Source: Enchytraeus crypticus (Eukaryota > Annelida > Clitellata > Enchytraeida > Enchytraeidae). Taken from it: a DNA stretch of 64,000 bases. Shown here piece by piece: positions 52,760 to 64,000 of this stretch. The stretch's first letter is position 1. Every line of letters starts with the position of its first letter. The position numbers were made by a program, and so were the translations under genes. Below the pieces are notes generated by a model. That model saw nothing but the letters and a program-made list of their open reading frames with translations, was not told the origin of the DNA and did no database searches. The stretch is from contig CAJHZI010000550.1 of NCBI GenBank assembly GCA_905160935.1, positions 124,001-188,000 on the forward strand. Reading direction: 5' to 3'.

Positions 52760-55205
52760 GAGCACTTGTATATTAGTAATCTAAATATAAACTGCAGGAT
52801 TATTTAAATTTGTTATATTAAATACAAGTGACAGATAATACTATGAAAAATCATTTCAGTATAGCTATTAATATTTGACACAGGATAGCCACTAATCAAA
52901 TAATCAACATTAATTATTTCACGGAATTAAATGAAGGTGTTATGAGATTTCCTATATTAAGAAATTCATCGACTGTAGTGAAATTTTCAACCATGATGAT
53001 ATTCATCTAAAGTAACATCACAAATTTAACATATTAAGCAATTAACTGTCCATATTACCAGTACGTCAAATGGCAATGATTTTACTCTCTGATCAGCCGG
53101 ACCTGGAATTGATCCCACGACCCCAAGAACAGTCATTAAAATTCACGGATGGTTGTGACAGGGTGGTGCTGTGATCATGGGTGGAGTGATGGGTGGAGTG
53201 GTGATTAATCGCTTGTCAGTTTCATGTATGTGGACCACTTAAATTCAGTACTAACTCATGATGTATTAGCGACATATTCAAGTATACATGCTAACTACAA
53301 TTGTCTCTAGAATTCAAGCTGTATCAATTGCAGTTTATTACAAACATCTATTCAACTTCACTAGATCGGAAGCAGCCGCTGCTTAGTGGTCAGGCATTAG
53401 ATTCCGACGTTCCGGATTCTTTTCTTGCAAGTGCCATTATTTCTTTACATATTTGTAAACTATTTTTAAGTATTCAAGGTTAAGTCTGGATAATAATACC
53501 TACAACTAAACGAAAAATACGTAGGGACTACAATCATAGGCCACATAGACCCTATATTAATGTAGTCCCCGATGAAAAGTTTTATACTAATAAAATTTTA
53601 ATTCTTTAATATTTACAAAACAACAAAGCGATCCTGCTCAGGTTCTTGTTTATCCATTTTCTAATCTGTCAGCTTTCTTATTGTATTATATTTTCAAGGA
53701 GCAACAACATGAATTAAATCAATCGCAGGTTTCAACGAAATGTTGGCAATACTTTCGAATGCTGTTGAACTAATTCTTATTTATGCATTTTTTAAGTAAA
53801 TTTTTCCGAACTTTATTTCAAACATATCTACTTTCTCCAATGCTGGTTTTTGAGGTCATGGCTATCAAATCAAATCAAACTACTACATTTCAGACGCATA
53901 TAGGCTACAGGTCCATATAACAGAACAACAGAAACTAAAATGATTGTGGATAAAACTAAAAGAACTCTCTAAAAATCTACATGAACAGTCATAAAAATAG
54001 TAAATACTTAGTATTTTATTTAAAACTATCAGGGTTTCAAACCTACTAACTAGGACAGACACATAAATATTGGTTATAAATGCAATACAAACACTAAGCA
54101 AAAATAGTAAAAAGATTGATATAGATCAGATTAATTATAATTATATTTATGTGCATAATTACAGCCCAAGCAATTTAGCATTGCTGATCAACATATTGAA
54201 ATTTGAAACATATCTTGATTGAAAATTAGTTAGAGAACAACGAACATTTAATCAGTTGATTCAACTTCTCATCGGCTGCAAAATCATAACTATGAAATTT
54301 AATATTGTGCATACACTAACTCCCCTGCATGTTATTTCAGCCAATGAATCGTGTAGCTGCTTCTGTTGTCGTTCATCAATATAGTTTTAATTCTAATTAT
54401 TAGGCTACATTCCAAAACATATATTCAACTCATAGGCGCCTATTTAATTTACTTTTAATTCTTGAAAAATGGAAGCGTTTTATCAACATTCAATTGTCTT
54501 GTGATATTTGGGCTCAGTGTATTTCAAAGTTCAGCTTAGTATATCAGCGTGAACACTGGACACCTATCAGACTTCTGTCTCTCCATGATAAGACTCAATC
54601 ATAATCCGTCATCACTTCAACAAGTGCCCAAGCAGTTGGCAAACACGTGCATACAAACGTACATACATACATACGTTCATACACACGTGCATACATACGT
54701 GAGAGAGAGAGAGAGAGAGAGAGTATTTGTTTAGTTCGACAACAACATCAGTGTAAAGTCGCATACATACAAAATGTACAAAAAGAGAAATTAAAGTACA
54801 AGCTTACAACAAACATACAATTATCATCAAACATCTATTATGCAATTAATTAGAACAAACCTAATACTATTAAATCGGTGCCTAGTGAGATCATTGCTCT
54901 ACCTAGCTAGTCGCCGAGATAGTATGGGAAAGTGCTTCTATCAGTATACTTTACCAGTTCTTGAATAAAAAAAATTTATATAGGATACTAAAATTCTATG
55001 CATTTATGGCCGTTTTTATAGAATCGGGTACACTGTTCTATATTAAAACTATAGAAAAAAAATAATCGAGTTAAAAATTTTAAGATTGGAATGAAAAAAA
55101 AAGTTAGTTTGTGACAGTCTAGTCTCAAACTCATAGTTAGCAGTTCTGTTGACAAAATATTCTTTATTAATATTAGAAGGAAGTCAATTGCTATCAGATT
55201 GAACA
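51791..55205. other. No gene recognised; microsatellites and one GAT element
   Basis: 52275-52400 is a reverse GAT-tailed fragment. (TA)n is at 52695-52755. (CATA)n and (GA)n are at 54640-54722. The remaining sequence is AT-rich without coding signal. Confidence 0.55.
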
Positions 55206-55210
55206 TTTGC

Positions 55211-56356
55211 ATTGGCGTAACCACCGGGGGGACAGGTCCCCCCAGAATTTAGACTAGGGGGACATGCATGCAAATGTCCCTCTCAGAATTTAGGCTCAAA
55301 TATATATACTTTATGTAAGAAATTGTGCGTATTTTCAAAGTCGCTCAGTAACTGCATGTGTAAGTATTACTAGCATTTATTGAGGCGTGCTGTAGATCGA
55401 GTGGTAAACTGATACGCTTACATGATATAAATTAATTAGTGATATCTGTAGTTGTACTGTGTATGCTCGGCCATAGACTCCTATATACTGTCACATAGTT
55501 TATATAGGAGACTATAGGGCTGAGAGACCGTTAAGAGACCGTTGTTAAGTGAGTGTGACGAAACACTGGAGAGTGCCAACTTGCCGATTTGCGGCTGCAT
55601 AGGCCTATTGTATCTTGAGAGGTCAACTTATCAACCATCGGTAGATGCTCTGAAAAATGTGCAAAAATGTTTAGCTTATGGAGTTTGTTGCAATATAAAT
55701 TCATAGACAGTAAACCAAGTTCTGCATAATTGCATCATAAATGGATAAATTTCTGTTAAAGACCAAGAAGTCACGTCTGGTAAGAATTAATACATTACTA
55801 ATTTCAATTTTGAACTCTGAAAGTTGTAAATGCAATTTCATAGCATCATTCAGAGTTTTGTTAGAAAATCTCGAGGAATTTGCGCACGGCGCTGCTTCTA
55901 CCGTGCAGGGCAAGGCCACTGTCAAAGGATCCATTTTTGAAAGGTAAAAGCTGGTAAAGCTAATATTAACGTCAGTTTCCTCACTCTAAAGCGAAGTCAG
56001 TGACGGGCTAGCACAGGATTTGAACCCCTCGCACACTGATCCGCGGTTGACGTCCCTGACATAGCCTTATTGCGAGAAACCGAACGTTAAATTCTTATTG
56101 ATTGATTGAGTACTTACCGACATCGCCGCTGGCTCCAGCCAGTAGTTGTACTGTGTATGTTAGTGAAACTAAGAATCCCTCCCCCCCCTTAACCACTGCT
56201 CTTACATACATATTTACACATAGAAATTGCCATAAAAACAATGAAAATATAGTTTACATTTTTTATCTGCGGGCGTAAGGGGGGAGCACACCCGCCTTCC
56301 CCGTGAATACGCCAATGATTGTGTCCCCCCAGATTTTCGGTCGTGGTTACGCCTAT
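55211..56356. mobile_element. Candidate DNA transposon with GGCGTAACCAC ends
   Basis: ATTGGCGTAACCACCGG at 55211 is the inverse of TCGTGGTTACGCCTATG ending ~56356, each next to a CCCCCCAGA(A/T)TTT stretch. Inside are a SINE (55945-56140) and a piece of the hAT family of 33081 (56160-56310). Confidence 0.55.
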
Positions 56357-56590
56357 GAACATTTGTATATTAGTTTACCAATTGCTAATCTAAATAATAA
56401 ATTAACACGAAGTACATTAAAGTTTTGGTGTAATTCTTTAACATTGCCAAATTTATTTTGATCTTGAAGACTACTAAGTACCTTATTCATTGCAACTTGC
56501 ACTGGATGTAACATCGATCGACTAGTTTTGCCGTATATTTCAATACCATAACTAATACGTGAATAAATAAGTATGCGAAATAACATAAAG
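56353..56590 (-). pseudogene. LINE reverse-transcriptase C-terminal fragment
   Basis: Minus strand: FRILIYSRISYGIEIYGKTS then VQVAMNKVLSSL, the S-R-I-x-Y-G-I/L-x-x-Y/W-G motif downstream of the RT domain. Truncated. Confidence 0.6.
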
Positions 56591-57509
56591 CGACAATTTA
56601 TGGGTAAGAATTTTTTTAAAGATTGAATAGCATTGAATTCAAATAATTAATTTTTTAGCTAATATGTTCATGAAATGATAATTTATCATTAATCCAAACA
56701 CCTAGGAACTTAACACTATTAGATCTACTAAGTCCACATTGTCATTTATCATACGTGCATACACACATGCCCACACACAGTGAGATAATTCGCGGCTTAA
56801 ACCACAACAGGGGCGTAAACAACGTATTACTCACAATTTGGTATTCAGTAAGCATTAAATAACGTGTTAAAGTAAGGCGTAACTGTGCCTCTGCTTTCGG
56901 AGTTTTACATCGCGGTATAACACGCCTTGTTTACGAAGTAAGCTGCTTGGCCGATCAGATAGAAGGAGAGCGCTATGATTGGCTGAGCGCAATAACTTCT
57001 TGCGATGGCCATGAAGTTAATTTTCGTTACATCCGAATTTCAACTTGACAGCAGAAATGAAGGAGCCATTCATGTACAATATTAAGCTTTGATTACACCT
57101 ACAACGCGAGGCTCGATGTCTGTTTCTTTCTCTCACAGTAGAGAAACAACAACATTCTTGACTCTGATTACACTGTTTTTTATATTCCGTATAGTTACAC
57201 ATATGCCATACTGCAAGTGCTACATAGTTTCCTTTCTTAGTTGCTGTTTTTGTAGTTTTCGTTATTTCTCCATTCTTCGCCAGGTAATTAGTAATCGTTG
57301 CCTTTTGTTGGCGCTTCAATAGCAATCGGCGCGGATTTAAGAAAAATCTGTTTTTTTCAGTTTTTCAAATGCAAAACTGAAAGTCAACTATTAGACATTA
57401 TGATTTAGGACATTTTTATTGATGTTGGACTTCACTAGACAACTTTTATAGTTCAAGTGTGTTTATGATCATTATTTTACAAATGTTATTATATACTGTT
57501 ATTATATTG

Positions 57510-57780
57510 GCTGGAGCCAATGGCGAAGTCGGTAAGATATTCGACCGCGGATCAGTAGGTGCGAGTTCAAATCCTGGGCTCGCCCGTCACTGACATCGCT
57601 TTCGAGTGAGGAAACTGACGTTAACCTTAGCTTTACCAGCTTTTTACTCAAGGCTGGAGCCAGTGGCGAAATCGGTAGGATACTCGACCGCGGATCAGTA
57701 TATGCGGGGTTAAAATCCTGGGCTCGCCCGTCACTGACATAGCCTTCGAGTGATGAAACTTACGTTAACCTTATCATTCT
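57510..57780 (+). mobile_element. Two tandem tRNA-derived SINEs (family A)
   Basis: Two head-to-tail copies starting GGCTGGAGCCA(A/G)TGGCGAA, each with box A and box B. Confidence 0.85.
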
Positions 57781-57936
57781 AGCTTTATTTAATACTCAAA
57801 ATGTTATCAATAGAGGTATATTGCACATTTCACTATACAAGGAAGATGACAGGAAATCCCAACAACAGAAGTTACTACAATTATTTAACCAAACCATACA
57901 AAACAAAAAAAACTGGAGAGCGAAACGAGAATTAAG

Positions 57937-58940
57937 TCAATCTTTACGATGCACAGATCTGACGTGTATCTGAAGACTGGAGTTCCGTGAAAATCTACTG
58001 CCACACTCTGCACAAGAGGAGGATTTAATTCCTCTGTGTACAGCATTAATGTGTGATTTGAGATCTGAAGCTGTACTGAAAGCTTTACTACACTGACTAC
58101 ATGAATGAGGCTTAAGTCGCCTATGAACAGCATTCTGATGTGCCCTTAGGTGATAGTCTGCAGTGAACAATTTACCACACTCCGTACAAGTATGTGGACT
58201 CTGTTGATAGTGTACAATCATCCAATGTGTCTTGAGCTGATGCTTTGTTGAACTCTTGTATTGACATTGAGCACAACCGAAACGTCGTAATTTATCATGG
58301 ACACATTTCTTGTGATGAGTAAGATTACTCTTCACTGAACACTTATGGTCACACTGATCACATGTGAAAGGCTTTTCTCCACAATGAATTGATCTCCAGT
58401 GGCGATCTAGAACTTGACGTGTTGAAAATCTCTTATCACAAGCAGAGCATTCAAAAGACTTTTCTCGATTGTGAACAAAACGTATGTGAGATGTTAGGTT
58501 ACTCTTCTGTGAGCAGCAATAGTCACACTGTGAACATGCGTAAGGTTTCTCCTCTATATGAACAGCAGACATGTGATCATTTAGACAATGTCTGTACGTA
58601 GAACTGTAATCGCAATTGTCACATTTATATTTCTTATCTCCATGAGCTTGTTTTATATGCCGAGTGAGATCTAATTTAACACCGAACGCTTTATCACACA
58701 GAGTACAACAATGCCGTCTACTGTTCTCATGCTTCCGCTGTATGTGCTCCTTCAAACTATCTTTCCTGCTGAATGCTTTATCACACTGAGTACAATGAAA
58801 CTGACGGTCACTCAACTGTTTACACTGTGTACTTGGCTTCACTTGATCTGTTTCACTGAAAGTTACCTCACACTGAGAACATTTGTCACGTCGTGCAGGA
58901 TCTGATTCACTTGATGATCTTCTACTTGAATCTGTTATAT
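57937..58940 (-). CDS. C2H2 zinc-finger protein B, last exon (ten fingers)
   Basis: Same acceptor (TTTTGTCTCAG at 58941) and same first ~45 residues as copy A, then ten fingers (FHCTQCDKAFSRKDSLKEH .. SSCAECGSRFSRNSSLQIH). Finger-helix residues differ from copy A throughout, whereas the upstream coding part and ~400 bp of intron are almost identical. Its 5' exon is not found up to 64000 and is presumably outside the window. Confidence 0.85.
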
Positions 58941-59757
58941 CTGAGACAAAAGAACATGAAAATGATTAGCAATGGTTAACATATAACAGAACACTTTAAT
59001 ACTGATCCCTCTTCCAAGCATTTCTTACTAGTGTCTACTTAGATTGAATTAACGCATAACATTACAATTCAGTGCATATCTGTAGATGCACACTTCCTAG
59101 ATTCACCTCAGGATCTGTCATTTGAAGTTTCACGACGTTACTTGACGTCTCTGATAACTACACTATTGAGACATTCCGAAAAAGAAACAACTGCTCTTGC
59201 TTCATCTTTCCTCAATTTCTTCATCGACAAAAACTGCTAATCTAATAATTAATGATAATCTAATAATAATAAAAACTAATAATCTAAAGTAGAAAATACC
59301 AGCGATCTCAAATCTTTTTCAGAGGATCTCGATATATTTTTAATCCTTAGTGGTTAGAACAGTGCTGGAAAAGTACTTAGCTTTTACTTTCAAAATTACT
59401 TTTACTTTTTGACGTTTTGGTAGTACTTAGACTGTTCCTTCTCGATCTTAAAAAATGAAATACTTCTACTTTTACTCTTCAATTTCTAACAACAATCACT
59501 TTTACTTTTTGTTTTCTCTAAAAAGTACTTTAGTCTAAAAGTACTTTTTCATGGTAGCTCTGTTATCGGATCAAACGGGAGACATTAAACATTATATAGT
59601 CAAGATACTGTTATACTGTGTTGAAGATAAATTTATTGAAATTATTTCTAATACATAAAAATGTTGATGATTGACAGGCCATAATTGAAGCCGCACATTG
59701 ATCAACTAAGATCAAAGGCGCTAGTCTGAGATATAATTACACTGCTACGTCACACGT

Positions 59758-60045
59758 TTCCCGTGTTGTGTCCGGGTTATTTGAAGAATTGACTAACCGG
59801 TTACTGCACGTTTCGTAGAATGCGACTAAAGCACTAAGGCCATACCAGAGTCAGAAAGGGCATTCGGTTGGTTATCGCCAAGGCTCCATAAATTGCTACA
59901 AAAATTTAAATTAATGGAAGTCACAAACAGGGGATTGGCTGGTGGTGTGGTGTAGGACAGCGAGAATTTGAGACAGTCTATTTGTATATCGACCCTGGTT
60001 AAACTGGGATTAAAGGGTGGATGATGATGATGATGATGACGTCAC
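59758..60045 (+). mobile_element. GAT-tailed retroelement, full-length short form
   Basis: CCCGTGTTGTGTCCGGGTTA..GGGCATTCGGTTGG..AAACTGGGATTAAAGGGTGG plus (GAT)n. Absent from copy 1 of the duplication, so inserted after it. Confidence 0.85.
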
Positions 60046-60267
60046 GCGATAAGAGCTACGCATTCAATCGGTTACTAATAATAATAGACATATGCCGCTT
60101 TTAAACTTTCAACAATTCAACTACGTCATTATGATTAGAAGCCTGGGCTTCTAATTGAGAATTTCTAATTGTGCCAACTTAGCGCAAGGTAATCCAATAT
60201 TAATATATTAACAAGAAATATTTAAATGATATGATGTATTGCAACAAATGTAATATTATATATAAAT

Positions 60268-61806
60268 TAGAGATGGGAATTTTATGAATTTCCAGAGTTC
60301 CGGTTCGGTTCGTTGAAAATGAAAGTTCAGCTCGGTTCGGGTTCGGTTAGCAGTTGACTATTTGAGGGTTAGGGTTCGGTTCGGGTTCGGCTTGCTTTCC
60401 ACCTCACAAGAGTTCGATTCGAGTTCGAAATGATTTTGTTTGGATACTGTTGCTATTGTTTAACATTACTAATAATAATTATGGCTATGGAAAACATTTT
60501 AAAAATGGATTATGGTAAATTTGTTTTAAAAATGCATGAAGTCATAATTACTGCCACATTTTTCACCTGGGTAAAAATATGACAATGAAAAAAGGAGAGA
60601 AATGGTATTTATTCCTGTACATTTCTTAAAATATTGTTAGTTGACCAACAAATGTTCATAAAATAGATATTCAGCTTTATTACTATATCTGAAATATCCT
60701 CCTTGATTATAACCAGTAAAATGAAAGTTGCACCAATTTAAAAATAAATTTTGTCACTAGGCCAATTTATTAGACACGTTTAAAATTAAGTGGAAATGTG
60801 TTGGTTAAAACTTGATCCAACATTTCAGAGACAAAGAGAATATAGTAAAATAGAAATATCAAATTAGCACGATTTGGTAGACATGTGTACTTCTACAGAA
60901 AAATGATCATAATATATACCGTTTGCTATCAACTGAACCAATAATAAACTTCATAATTTAGCTTGGGATTTGAACTTTGAAACTCTCAGGTCAGTTATGA
61001 AGTTACGAAAAAAGTTATGAAAATTAATGCATTGCTATGGTGCAAAATTATTTACTCCCGACAGCCTTATCACATATATAATGTCATATATAAATATTTT
61101 GTAAATGTGGCTGCAAAAATACTAAGATGGCATACAAAAATTAGACAAATTTCATAATTTGAATTTAATAAGAAGAGATACCTCTAGATTGAGTCAAGCA
61201 TTTTCAGATTTTTATGGAATACTCTCATCACTTTTGTCTCTTTGATGTTAATCTTCATTCCATATTTCAATGCCGTATCATTCAGACTATCCATTATCTT
61301 CTGTAGACCAGTTTCGCTTCCCGCTACCATTCCTTTGTAACGGTACCATTCCTTTATATTGCTATCTGTTATTTTAAAATTAGTGTCGGAACTAACCTTA
61401 CCTGAATATATGCTGTTAGATACTGTAAGACATATAAATGCAAAAACTAATATATATTTGTATTCTTCTTAGTATTTTATACTATGTCAAACATTCTCCA
61501 TAATGTCTTAATGCAGACTTTGAAAAATAGGTGACAAGAAAAGTGTTCCTTTCTCCTGAGGCTAGCGAAGGAGAACTTCAAGAGTTCGTTTCGGACGAAG
61601 TCAAGGTTCGGGTTCGGTTCGGGTTCGGTTCGGGTTCGGCCAGAGTCAGGGTTCGGGTTCGGTTCGGCCAGAGTCTGGGTTCGGGTTCGGTTCGACCAGA
61701 GTCTGGGTTCGGGTTCGGTTCGGGTTCGGCCGGAGTCTGGGTTCGGGTTCGGTTCGATCAAAATTCAAGATTTTAGGGTTCGGTTCGGGTTCGATTCCCA
61801 TCTCTA
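60268..61806. mobile_element. Non-autonomous hAT-like element with TAGAGATGGGAAT ends
   Basis: TAGAGATGGGAAT at 60268 and ATTCCCATCTCTA at 61806. Subterminal GGTTCG-rich repeats lie at both ends (60300-60430; 61595-61790). Copy 1 of the duplication has an empty site, confirming insertion. The ORFs across GGTTCG repeats are artefacts. Confidence 0.82.
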
Positions 61807-61855
61807 ATATATACATATATATTTGAATAATTACAAAATATAATTACATATATGT

Positions 61856-61858
<3 letters not shown>

Positions 61859-61912
<54 letters not shown>
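61859..61912. repeat. (TA)n microsatellite
   Basis: About 27 TA units, at the position equivalent to the (TA)n at 47880 in copy 1. Confidence 0.95.
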
Positions 61913-61915
<3 letters not shown>

Positions 61916-62969
61916 TATGCGATATGGCTTGAGATTTACTTCCACGAATGTAATTTTTTATAAGCATATTACTGATGTTAATATAGATCTATGCGTTGTT
62001 ATATTGTAGAAACAATTGTATACTTCATAATTTGAAAAAGTACTTTTACCTTTTGATACCAGAAAATAAATACTTTTACTTTAACTTTTGTAATTCATAA
62101 AAATAATTACTTTTACTTTTTGGTTTTGAAAAAAAATTACTTTTACTTTTATTTTTGGGTTCCCAAAATAAATACTTTTACTTTTTAGTTTCATAAATTA
62201 AAGTACCTTTCCAGCACTGGCTTAGGATCAATTTCAAGGGTATCAAACAAAAGAAACAATCAAAACTACGACATTTTAACGCTTAAGGTTAATTTGAAAC
62301 TGATCTCAATTCTAACAAATTTTTTTCCTTTTCACTCCAATATTCTGCCAAATGGCAGGTCCATGATATATATATTCTTCCTTGCATGCCGATTTCACAT
62401 TTCATGAGGAATACTCTAGGACACTTGAGGCAAAAAATAGAACATAGAAGAAAATAGAACTAGGTTAGAACCCTCCAATCAGCAGATGGGTTAGAACAAG
62501 AACTTCATTGATGATAATAAATCAGAACAAACAACAACAACAACAAGCTAATTAGAATGGTAATCGTGCCCACAACAACATGGAACACTATGGCACCAAA
62601 TCTGATTCGATGAGCAGAGAAACTCTAAAGCTGTGACTACCTCTGTAGCCGTCTACATGCACTCTCACGTTAAACAAAGGTTTTTACAAATACGCGGGCA
62701 ATATATTGTTGATCATTTAAGAACAAATTTATTGCTTCGATGAATGATCAACCAAAATAATTTATAAATTCTAACGTCTAGTTTAAATTTATATTTAGAA
62801 AGATTACATTCTCTTTCTTGAGTTCTGTCAAGTGACAGATCCCAGTAACATATTCAAAATAACAGTCTGATATCGGTATAGTTAAGATATTAAGTTATTA
62901 TGTTAGTTACTATGTTAGCTATTTATCAACCACAACTCAAACACAAATAATTCAAATGGCGCTTCAATC

Positions 62970-63060
62970 ATCATAATCTTCCCTTAAATCCCAGTTTAAC
63001 CAGGGTAGGGATACGAATAGACTTTCTCCAGTCCTCTCTGTCCCACTCCAATCATCAGTC
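62970..63060 (-). mobile_element. GAT-tailed element 3' fragment, reverse
   Basis: ATCTTCCCTTAAATCCCAGT..TCTCCAGTCCTCTCTGTCCCA; truncated copy. Confidence 0.7.
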
Positions 63061-63349
63061 AATCAGTGTAACTGTTTAGTTTTCTGTCATGGTGTGAAAA
63101 CATTATGACGACAGGAACGAGTGTTGCAGGATAGTGTAAAGTTCCGCTCATATGTAAAAAATTTTCCCGACATCGTCACTGGCTCCAGCCAATGTAGACA
63201 TTTTTTTACTAGTTTAGATATTAATTTAAATGTAATTGTTATTTAGCTTATGATTACTATTGAACCCTTTCTGTAAAGTAGTTTCGAAGACCGAGTTCGG
63301 CCACGACACTGCTATATATGTTTTTGTTGTTAATAATAATAATAATAAT

Positions 63350-64000
63350 CCCCTTTTTTCATGCCCTTATTAATTACCTCAACCCACGTCAATTGTGGTC
63401 TACCTCTCTCTAGCTTAACTTCCAGCTCTTCCCTCCAAACTCTCTTTACTACATCCTCATCTGCCTTTCTCACAATATGCCCAATACCATCTCAATCTGG
63501 ACTGAGACAACCTATCCCCGATCCCCTCAACATTCAAATTCATCCGCACATATTCATTTTTCATTCTGTCCTTCCTAGTTTTTCCACACACTATACGTAC
63601 ATTCTCATTTCTGCGACATGCAAACTCTGTAAATGTTCCCTGTTTAGTGCCCAATATTACGAACCATAAATCATTACTGGCATTACCACAGAACTGTAAA
63701 ATGTGCCTTTCAGTCTTAGAGGGATTCTCCTATCACACAACACTCCACTAGCAGCCCTCCACTTTGCCCACATAGCCTGAAACCTTCTAGTAACCTCCTC
63801 TTCCAACTCCCCATTATCCTCTATTACAGACCCCAAATACTTAAAATCTGTTACCTTCCTTAGCACCCTTGACATTTATCCATTCGTTTAAGTTTTTGAA
63901 GTAATTTCTGGAGTCTAGGCGCACACAAACCGAATGCCCTTTCTGACGTTGGTTTTGATCCAGTTTTTATGTCGCCTTCTACGACACGTGCATATTTACA
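63350..64000 (-). pseudogene. LINE fragment: 5' short-element sequence followed by reverse-transcriptase tail
   Basis: On the minus strand, 64000-63885 is the first part of the GAT-tailed family (GTAGAAGGCGACATAAAAAC..). It runs directly into RT-tail coding sequence: TDFKYLGSVIEDNGELEEEV, KWRAASGVL, VVMPVMIYGS, then in another frame NVEGIGDRLSQSRLRWY. The fragment is frameshifted and cut by the window end. It shows which LINE the short GAT-tailed elements came from. Confidence 0.7.

Larger units (their letters stand above)
59360..62219. mobile_element. Non-autonomous hAT (copy 2), with nested insertions
   Basis: Ends CAGTGCTGGAAAAGTACTT (59360) and AAGTACCTTTCCAGCACTG (62219); flanking 8-mers GGTTAGAA and GCTTAGGA. 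Orthologous by duplication to 46630-48347. Confidence 0.85.
56925..62960. repeat. Segmental duplication, copy 2
   Basis: See copy 1 (44630-49135). It carries additional insertions: two SINEs at 57510-57780, a GAT element at 59758-60045 and a hAT at 60268-61806. Confidence 0.88.

Noticed and set aside
54549-54853. ORFs across (CATA)n and (GA)n
   Set aside because: Microsatellite translation without domains.
61477-61776. Pro/Asn/Arg-rich and Gly/Ser/Arg-rich ORFs
   Set aside because: They are the subterminal GGTTCG repeats of a hAT-like element.
63361-63669. 102-aa plus-strand ORF
   Set aside because: Antisense of a LINE reverse-transcriptase fragment.

Overview
This is a window of an animal nuclear genome: spliced genes with GT-AG introns, C2H2 zinc-finger exons, tRNA-derived SINEs, LINE fragments, hAT transposons and very many minisatellites. 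An invertebrate is likely, but nothing seen fixes the species.

1) Host gene 1 (1 to 37943, + strand). Exons at 1-114, 16911-16990, 18367-18481, 20219-20377, 21602-21770, 22372-22534, possibly 28366-28601, 35775-36010 and 37770-37943 read as the second half of a VWA5A-like protein: end of the von Willebrand A domain, following beta-rich region, then the C-terminal domain. Phases agree for exons 1 to 6 and for the last two. The introns are filled with minisatellites and transposon debris.

2) A nested mobile-element system (1098-16005) fills the first intron. The outer layer is an old hAT transposon with terminal repeats and an 8-bp target duplication. Inside it sits a 13.5-kb Maverick/Polinton element (1509-15055), related to adintoviruses, with ~0.5-kb terminal inverted repeats. 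It carries a retroviral-type integrase, a phospholipase A2 protein with a zinc ribbon, double-jelly-roll major capsid, single-jelly-roll penton, packaging ATPase, adenain-like protease, a fibre-like protein, a family-B DNA polymerase with an HNH insert, several small conserved or unknown proteins, and a complete class-II tRNA-like gene with anticodon GTG. Capsid, penton, ATPase, polymerase and other genes are broken by frameshifts or stops, so this copy looks like a decaying provirus. Integrase, PLA2, fibre and zinc-finger frames are still open. Notable details: the outermost 182 bp of each terminal repeat is itself a hairpin-forming palindrome; the terminal repeats include the end of the polymerase gene; several genes start with a shared TAAATG; small stem-loops lie between genes.

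3) 38-44.6 kb: minisatellites, (TA)n tracts and LINE fragments; one possible orphan terminal exon at 43777-43895.

4) 44.6-63 kb: a segmental duplication (about 44630-49135 and 56925-62960) carrying two paralogous ten-finger C2H2 exons on the minus strand. A 5' exon (50901-51273) splices in phase to the first copy, with a possible alternative last exon at 49892-50160. Both copies share an older hAT insertion; the second copy also gained another hAT and a LINE-derived element. 63.3-64 kb holds LINE reverse-transcriptase debris.
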